Source: JAICJR01 sp963848495
GTDB lineage: Bacteria; Actinomycetota; Thermoleophilia; Solirubrobacterales; Thermoleophilaceae
DNA length: 64,000 nucleotides
Reading direction: 5' to 3'
Assembly (NCBI GenBank): GCA_963848495.1
Contig: CAWKDV010000003.1
Coordinates: 372,001-436,000, forward strand
How positions within the stretch are numbered: position 1 is the first letter of the stretch; each line of letters starts with the position of its first letter. The notes beneath the pieces were generated by a model, which was given only the letters and a program-made list of their open reading frames with translations, was not told the origin of the DNA and did no database searches. Both the position numbers and the translations under genes were made by a program. Below are positions 59,360 through 64,000 of the stretch, in pieces.

Positions 59360-60517
59360 TCAGGCAGCAGCATCGAGGGGGCCCGCAAGAGCCTCCTCGA
59401 CGCTTTCCACGACTATGTCGATCTCCTGCTGCGACAGGTGGGCCGACATCGGCAGCGCGCAGTGGCGCAAGGACGCCTGCTCGACGCTCGGCAGCGACAG
59501 CTCGCCGAAGGTCTCGACGTAGTCCGTGAAGCGGTGGACGGCCGGATACCAGGTGGTCTGCACGCCGAGGTCGGACAGGCGCGCGCGGAAGGCGTCGCGG
59601 GTGACCTCGTCGCGCAGGACGACCGGGAAGGCGAAGTGGGAGGCGCGCTCCACGTCCTCGTCGCTCCAGACGAGCTCGAGGCCCTCTAGGCGGCCCAGGC
59701 GGCTGCGGTAGGTGCGCGCAAGTTCGCGGCGCGATTCGATGTCGCCCTCGAGGCGCGGCAGCCGACTCAGCGCGAGGGCTGCACGCGGCTCGTCGAGGCG
59801 GTAGTTGAAGCCGACGTCCATGACGTCGTAGGACTCCGCGTAGCCGCGGTGGCGGTCCCAGGTGACGCTGGTCATCGCGTGGGAGCGGAGCGAGCGCACC
59901 TTGACGGCGAGCTCCTCGCTGGCGGTCGTCACGACGCCGCCCTCCCCCACGCACAGCTGGTTCTTGCTGAAGAGGCTGAAGCAGCCGAGCTCGCCGACCG
60001 TGCCGGCACGGTGGCCGCTGTCGTCCACGCTGGCGCCCACTGCTTGGGCGGCGTCCTCGATCAGCAGGAGCCCGTGCTCGTCGCAGATCTTCTTCAGCTC
60101 GACGACCTTGGCGGGATAGCCGCAGAAGTGCACCGCGATCACGGCCTTGGTCTTCGGCGTGATCTTGCGCACCACGTCGTCGAGATCGATGTTCATGTCG
60201 AGCGGACCGCCGATCTCGCAGAGCACCGGGGTGGCGCCCGCGTAGCGCACGGCGTTGGCCGTCGAGACGAAGCTCATGCCGGCGACGATCGCCTCGTCGC
60301 CGGGGCCGAGGCCGGCGGCGAGGCAGGAGACGTGCAGCGCCGCCGTGCAGCTCGAGACGGCCACCGCGTGCGGCGAGCTCACGAACTCCGCGAACTCCTC
60401 CTCGAACTGGCGCGTGCGCGGGCCCATCGTGAGCCAGCCGGAGCGCAGACACTCGAGCACGGCCTGGACGTCGTCCTCGGGGATCGTGATGTGCGCCAGC
60501 GGCACTCGCCAGCTCAT
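59360..60517 (-). CDS. DegT-family aminotransferase (distal of pair)
   Basis: 385 residues. WLTMGPRTRQFEEEFAEFV, SSCTAALHVSCLAAGLGPGDE, PLP contact IEDAAQAVGA, catalytic K185 in SLFSKNQLCVGEGG and the C-terminal LPMSAHLSQQEID are all standard. It converts a nucleotide-linked keto-sugar to an amino-sugar. Its start overlaps the stop of the other DegT gene by 4 bp; the two proteins share SGWLTMGPRT and SSCTAAL and are paralogs, which suggests two successive or alternative aminations. Confidence 0.9.
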   Translation of the reverse strand: MSWRVPLAHITIPEDDVQAVLECLRSGWLTMGPRTRQFEEEFAEFVSSPHAVAVSSCTAALHVSCLAAGLGPGDEAIVAGMSFVSTANAVRYAGATPVLCEIGGPLDMNIDLDDVVRKITPKTKAVIAVHFCGYPAKVVELKKICDEHGLLLIEDAAQAVGASVDDSGHRAGTVGELGCFSLFSKNQLCVGEGGVVTTASEELAVKVRSLRSHAMTSVTWDRHRGYAESYDVMDVGFNYRLDEPRAALALSRLPRLEGDIESRRELARTYRSRLGRLEGLELVWSDEDVERASHFAFPVVLRDEVTRDAFRARLSDLGVQTTWYPAVHRFTDYVETFGELSLPSVEQASLRHCALPMSAHLSQQEIDIVVESVEEALAGPLDAAA

Positions 60518-61668
60518 CGCACCGCGTCCTCGATCGCGGCCATCACCCGGTCCTGCTCTTCATTGGTCATATGAGCGTAGAGCGGGATCGTGACCTCCGT
60601 GCGGGCGGCCAGCTCGGTGCGCGGCAGCGAGACGCCGGGGAAGCGCTCGCGGTAGGCCGTGAACTCGTGCGTGGCGGGATAGAAGATGCTGGTCTGCACG
60701 CCGTGCTTGTCACGCAGGTGAGCGCGGAACTCGCCCTGGCGGCCGGGCTCCGAGAGCATGATCGGCATGACGTAGGCGGACGCGGTGGCCACGTCCTCGT
60801 CGCGGAACGGCAGCGTGAGCGCGTCGAGCTTCGAGAGGCGCGCCCGGTAGCGCATGATCAGCTCGCGCCGGCGGGCGATGTCCTTGTCGAGCCGGCCGAG
60901 CCGCGTGAGCAGCATCGCCGAGCGCGGCTCGTCGAGCTTGTAGTTGTAGCCGAGGCCCGTGACGTCGTAGGTGGTGGTCTGCTTGCTGTGGCGGTCCCAC
61001 GAGCCGGAGGTCATGCCGTAGCAGCGCAGCGTGCGGGCGCTGGCGGCCAGCTCGTCGTCGTCGGTGGCGAGCATCCCGCCCTCGCCGACGGACAGCACCT
61101 TGTTGGAGAAGAAGCTGAACGCCCCGGCCAGGCCGAACGTGCCGATGTGCCTGCCGTTCAGATAGCCGCCCGGGCCGTGGGCGGCATCCTCGATCAGCTC
61201 GATTCCCTTCGAGTCGCAGAGCTCCTTCAGCACGTCCACCGGAGCGGGATAGCCGGCGAAGTGCACCGCCGCCACCGCCTTCGTGCGGTCGGTGATCTTC
61301 CGCTCGACGTCCTCCGGGTCGATGCTGAGGTCGTGCTGGCCGAGGATGTCGGCGAACACGGGCGTGGCGCCGCAGTAGATCACCGCGGCCGCGGTGGCGG
61401 CGAACGTGAACGCCGGGACGATCACCTCGTCGCCCGGGCCCACGCCCGCCCCTAGGTACGCCAGGTGCAGGGCGGCGGTGCAGCTCGACACCGCCACCGC
61501 GTGCTTGGCGCCCACGTACTCCGCGAAGGCCTCCTCGAACTTGGCCGTGCGCGGGCCCATGGTGAGCCAGCCGGAGCGCAGCGTCTCCGCGACCGCGTCG
61601 AGGTCCTCCTGCTCGACCCTCAGGTCGAAGAAGGGGATCTCAGGGAATGTTTCGGTAGCTGCGGTCAA
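60514..61668 (-). CDS. DegT-family aminotransferase (proximal of pair)
   Basis: 384 residues from TTG 61668; an ATG at 61722 would lengthen the overlap with the epimerase to 83 bp and add Arg/Pro/Ser-rich residues, so it is less likely. FTFAATAAAVIYCGATPVFADI, IEDAAHGPGG, catalytic K190 in FFSNKVLSVGEGG (the SxxK spacing differs by one from the distal paralog, a known variant), and NYKLDEPRSAM. Coupled to the epimerase upstream and to the second DegT downstream. Confidence 0.87.
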   Translation of the reverse strand: MTAATETFPEIPFFDLRVEQEDLDAVAETLRSGWLTMGPRTAKFEEAFAEYVGAKHAVAVSSCTAALHLAYLGAGVGPGDEVIVPAFTFAATAAAVIYCGATPVFADILGQHDLSIDPEDVERKITDRTKAVAAVHFAGYPAPVDVLKELCDSKGIELIEDAAHGPGGYLNGRHIGTFGLAGAFSFFSNKVLSVGEGGMLATDDDELAASARTLRCYGMTSGSWDRHSKQTTTYDVTGLGYNYKLDEPRSAMLLTRLGRLDKDIARRRELIMRYRARLSKLDALTLPFRDEDVATASAYVMPIMLSEPGRQGEFRAHLRDKHGVQTSIFYPATHEFTAYRERFPGVSLPRTELAARTEVTIPLYAHMTNEEQDRVMAAIEDAVR

Positions 61669-62617
61669 AGGGATCAGGGAAGGCGCCGGCCGAGAGCGCT
61701 GCGGCGACCTCGGCGATGCCATCGGGGACGGTCATCAGGGTCTCGTAGCCGAGCACCTCACGCACCTTGTCGAAGCTGACCTTGTAGTCGCGCGGATCCT
61801 CGTCGCGGCGGACGTAGTTCACCTTGCCGGTGTCCATCTGCGACTGGATCACGTTAACGATGTCGAGCTTCCGGTAGTTCTCCCCGGAGCGCCCGACGTT
61901 GAACACCTCGTGAGCGACCTTCTCCTGCGGGGCCTCGAGCGCGGCGCGCACGGCACGGGCCGCGTCGCGGACGTGCACGTAGGGGCGCCAGAACTGCTCG
62001 CCGAAGACCTCGAGCTCCTTGTCGGCCCATAGGTCGCGCGTGAACTCGTTGACGGTGAGGTCGAAGCGCATGCGCGGGGCCACGCCGTAGACGGTGGCGA
62101 AGCGCAGGCAGGTGGGCTTGACGCCGTTCAGCTCGCCGCCCAGCATCGCCTGCTCGATGCCGACCTTCTGCTCGGCGTAGAGCGACACGGGACGCAGCTC
62201 GCCCTCCTCGGTGATCGGCACCGTGGGGTCGGCCATGCGGCCGTAGTTCGAGCAGGTGGAGGCGAACACGATGCGCTCCACGCCGGCCGCCTTGGCGTCG
62301 GCCACCAGCGCGCGGCTGGCCTCGACGTTGACCTCGTGGGAGACCTTCGGGTCGAGCGCGCAGGCGGGGTCGCCCACGATCGCGGCGAGGTGCACGATCG
62401 AGTCGGCGCCCTCGAGCGCCTTGCGGCGTGCCTCGCCGTCGCGGATGTCGGCGCGGATGATCTCGGCGCCCTTCTCCTCCAGCGAGTGGGCGATCTGCTC
62501 CTGGTCATGCAGCAGGACATCGAAGACGCGGACCTGGCGGCCAGACGCCAGCAGCTCCTCGGTGGTGGGCGTGCCGATGTAGCCGGCACCTCCCGTGACG
62601 ACGGTGACGCCGCTCAT
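61640..62617 (-). CDS. NAD-dependent nucleotide-sugar epimerase/dehydratase
   Basis: 325-residue extended SDR. Rossmann GGAGYIG, HLAAIVGDPACA, catalytic STCSNYG and YAEQK (Tyr-Lys pair), and a CLRFATVYGVAPRMRFDLTVN substrate loop. The GDPACALDP/CSNYG combination recalls the RmlD/GalE-like epimerases of surface-sugar clusters. First gene of a leftward three-gene operon whose other two are DegT aminotransferases, so it should make the keto-sugar or epimerise their substrate. Confidence 0.88.
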   Translation of the reverse strand: MSGVTVVTGGAGYIGTPTTEELLASGRQVRVFDVLLHDQEQIAHSLEEKGAEIIRADIRDGEARRKALEGADSIVHLAAIVGDPACALDPKVSHEVNVEASRALVADAKAAGVERIVFASTCSNYGRMADPTVPITEEGELRPVSLYAEQKVGIEQAMLGGELNGVKPTCLRFATVYGVAPRMRFDLTVNEFTRDLWADKELEVFGEQFWRPYVHVRDAARAVRAALEAPQEKVAHEVFNVGRSGENYRKLDIVNVIQSQMDTGKVNYVRRDEDPRDYKVSFDKVREVLGYETLMTVPDGIAEVAAALSAGAFPDPFDRSYRNIP

Positions 62618-62968
62618 TCAGCTACCTCCCATGCGCGGCGCGTCTGTGCGACGGCCGCACGCAGTTGCGTGCAGTTCAAATCGAAACTCCTAAGGGGTAC
62701 AGCGCGAGCCCCTGCTCAGGACGGAACGGGGTTCAACCTGTTTCGATCGTACCTCAGGTTTTTCCCCTGCGGGAAATTTCCTCCCCTCTTTGCGCGAGCC
62801 TATTTGTCGAGGTCAGCGCAATTCCCTCTCTAAAGCGCTTCAGGGCTGCCGATCAGACCGTGCGTAAGCCGTAGTTGCGCTACTCGCGCCTCCCTCCCAC
62901 ACGGCCCCTAAATCCCTTCCCGATGGCGGTCGCCCCCAATGGCGGCACGTCAAGAGAGGCCAACCCTC
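62618..62968. other. 351-base intergenic region between divergent transcripts
   Basis: Lower GC than its surroundings in the central 100 bases. TTTCCC-CTGC-GGGAAA (62761-62776) is a perfect 6-bp hairpin. There is no ORF with coding character, tRNA or recognisable riboswitch core. It must hold two divergent promoters (epimerase operon leftward, exported protein rightward) but no near-consensus pair is convincing. GAGAGG at 62953-62958 is the likely ribosome site of the rightward gene. Confidence 0.4.

Positions 62969-64000
<1,032 letters not shown>

Overview
The window is very GC-rich, with strong GC-ending codon preference, frequent GTG and TTG starts, many 4-bp ATGA/GTGA gene overlaps and few U-tailed terminators. 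Together with gene content (a CysO-type sulfur carrier, BlaI/M56 pair, many Tat/Sec-exported glycosidases, an Actinobacteria-style surface polysaccharide locus) this suggests a soil actinobacterium, most plausibly of class Thermoleophilia (Solirubrobacterales). The lineage is inferred from style and families, not from a marker gene. No rRNA, tRNA, CRISPR array, prophage or transposase was found.

Layout. 1-4.1 kb: end of a sugar epimerase, a broken methyltransferase, and a divergent TetR/DHA2-exporter pair whose shared region carries a promoter and three operator-like dyads. 4.1-9.5 kb: an exported Ig-like repeat protein, an NHL propeller, and a PolX-like protein (intact PHP site, eroded polymerase site) coupled to a periplasmic-binding-fold protein. 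9.5-17.3 kb: a Tat glycosidase, a BlaI/M56 protease pair, two FkbM methyltransferases behind BlaI-like boxes, a PhoX-like protein and a subtilisin with calcium-binding TSP3 repeats. 17.4-21.4 kb: a five-gene signalling operon (receiver, TerC-PGPGW membrane protein, receiver, histidine kinase, NarL regulator). 21.4-28.3 kb: CDP-sugar genes rfbF/rfbG, a SAM-riboswitch-controlled threonine-synthase-like gene with cysO, corA, a HIT protein and a phosphohexomutase.

28.3-41.7 kb: five exported clan GH-A glycosidases in two clusters, separated by an MBL-fold hydrolase, a lipid kinase, a glycosyltransferase, a Gfo/Idh oxidoreductase and a large membrane glycosyltransferase. 41.7-43.2 kb: ECF sigma factor with a possible small membrane partner and an exported tail-anchored protein. 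43.2-59.3 kb: a Wzx/Wzy-type polysaccharide assembly locus: Wzy-like polymerase with TPR tail, sugar aminotransferase, initiating glycosylphosphotransferase, nucleotidyltransferase, five glycosyltransferases, Wzx-like flippase, a GH-A protein with a lysine/histidine-rich linker, and an FkbM methyltransferase. 59.3-62.6 kb: two DegT aminotransferases and an epimerase. The right edge starts an exported carbohydrate-binding protein that runs out of the window.

How it fits together: rfbF/rfbG, the mutase, nucleotidyltransferase, epimerases and DegT enzymes make activated deoxy/amino sugars; the glycosylphosphotransferase and glycosyltransferases build a lipid-linked repeat; the Wzx- and Wzy-like proteins export and polymerise it; FkbM methyltransferases decorate it; and the exported GH-A enzymes probably trim or remodel it. 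The most interesting item outside that theme is the SAM-riboswitch/threonine-synthase-like/CysO unit, which looks like a homocysteine-forming rather than a threonine-forming system.
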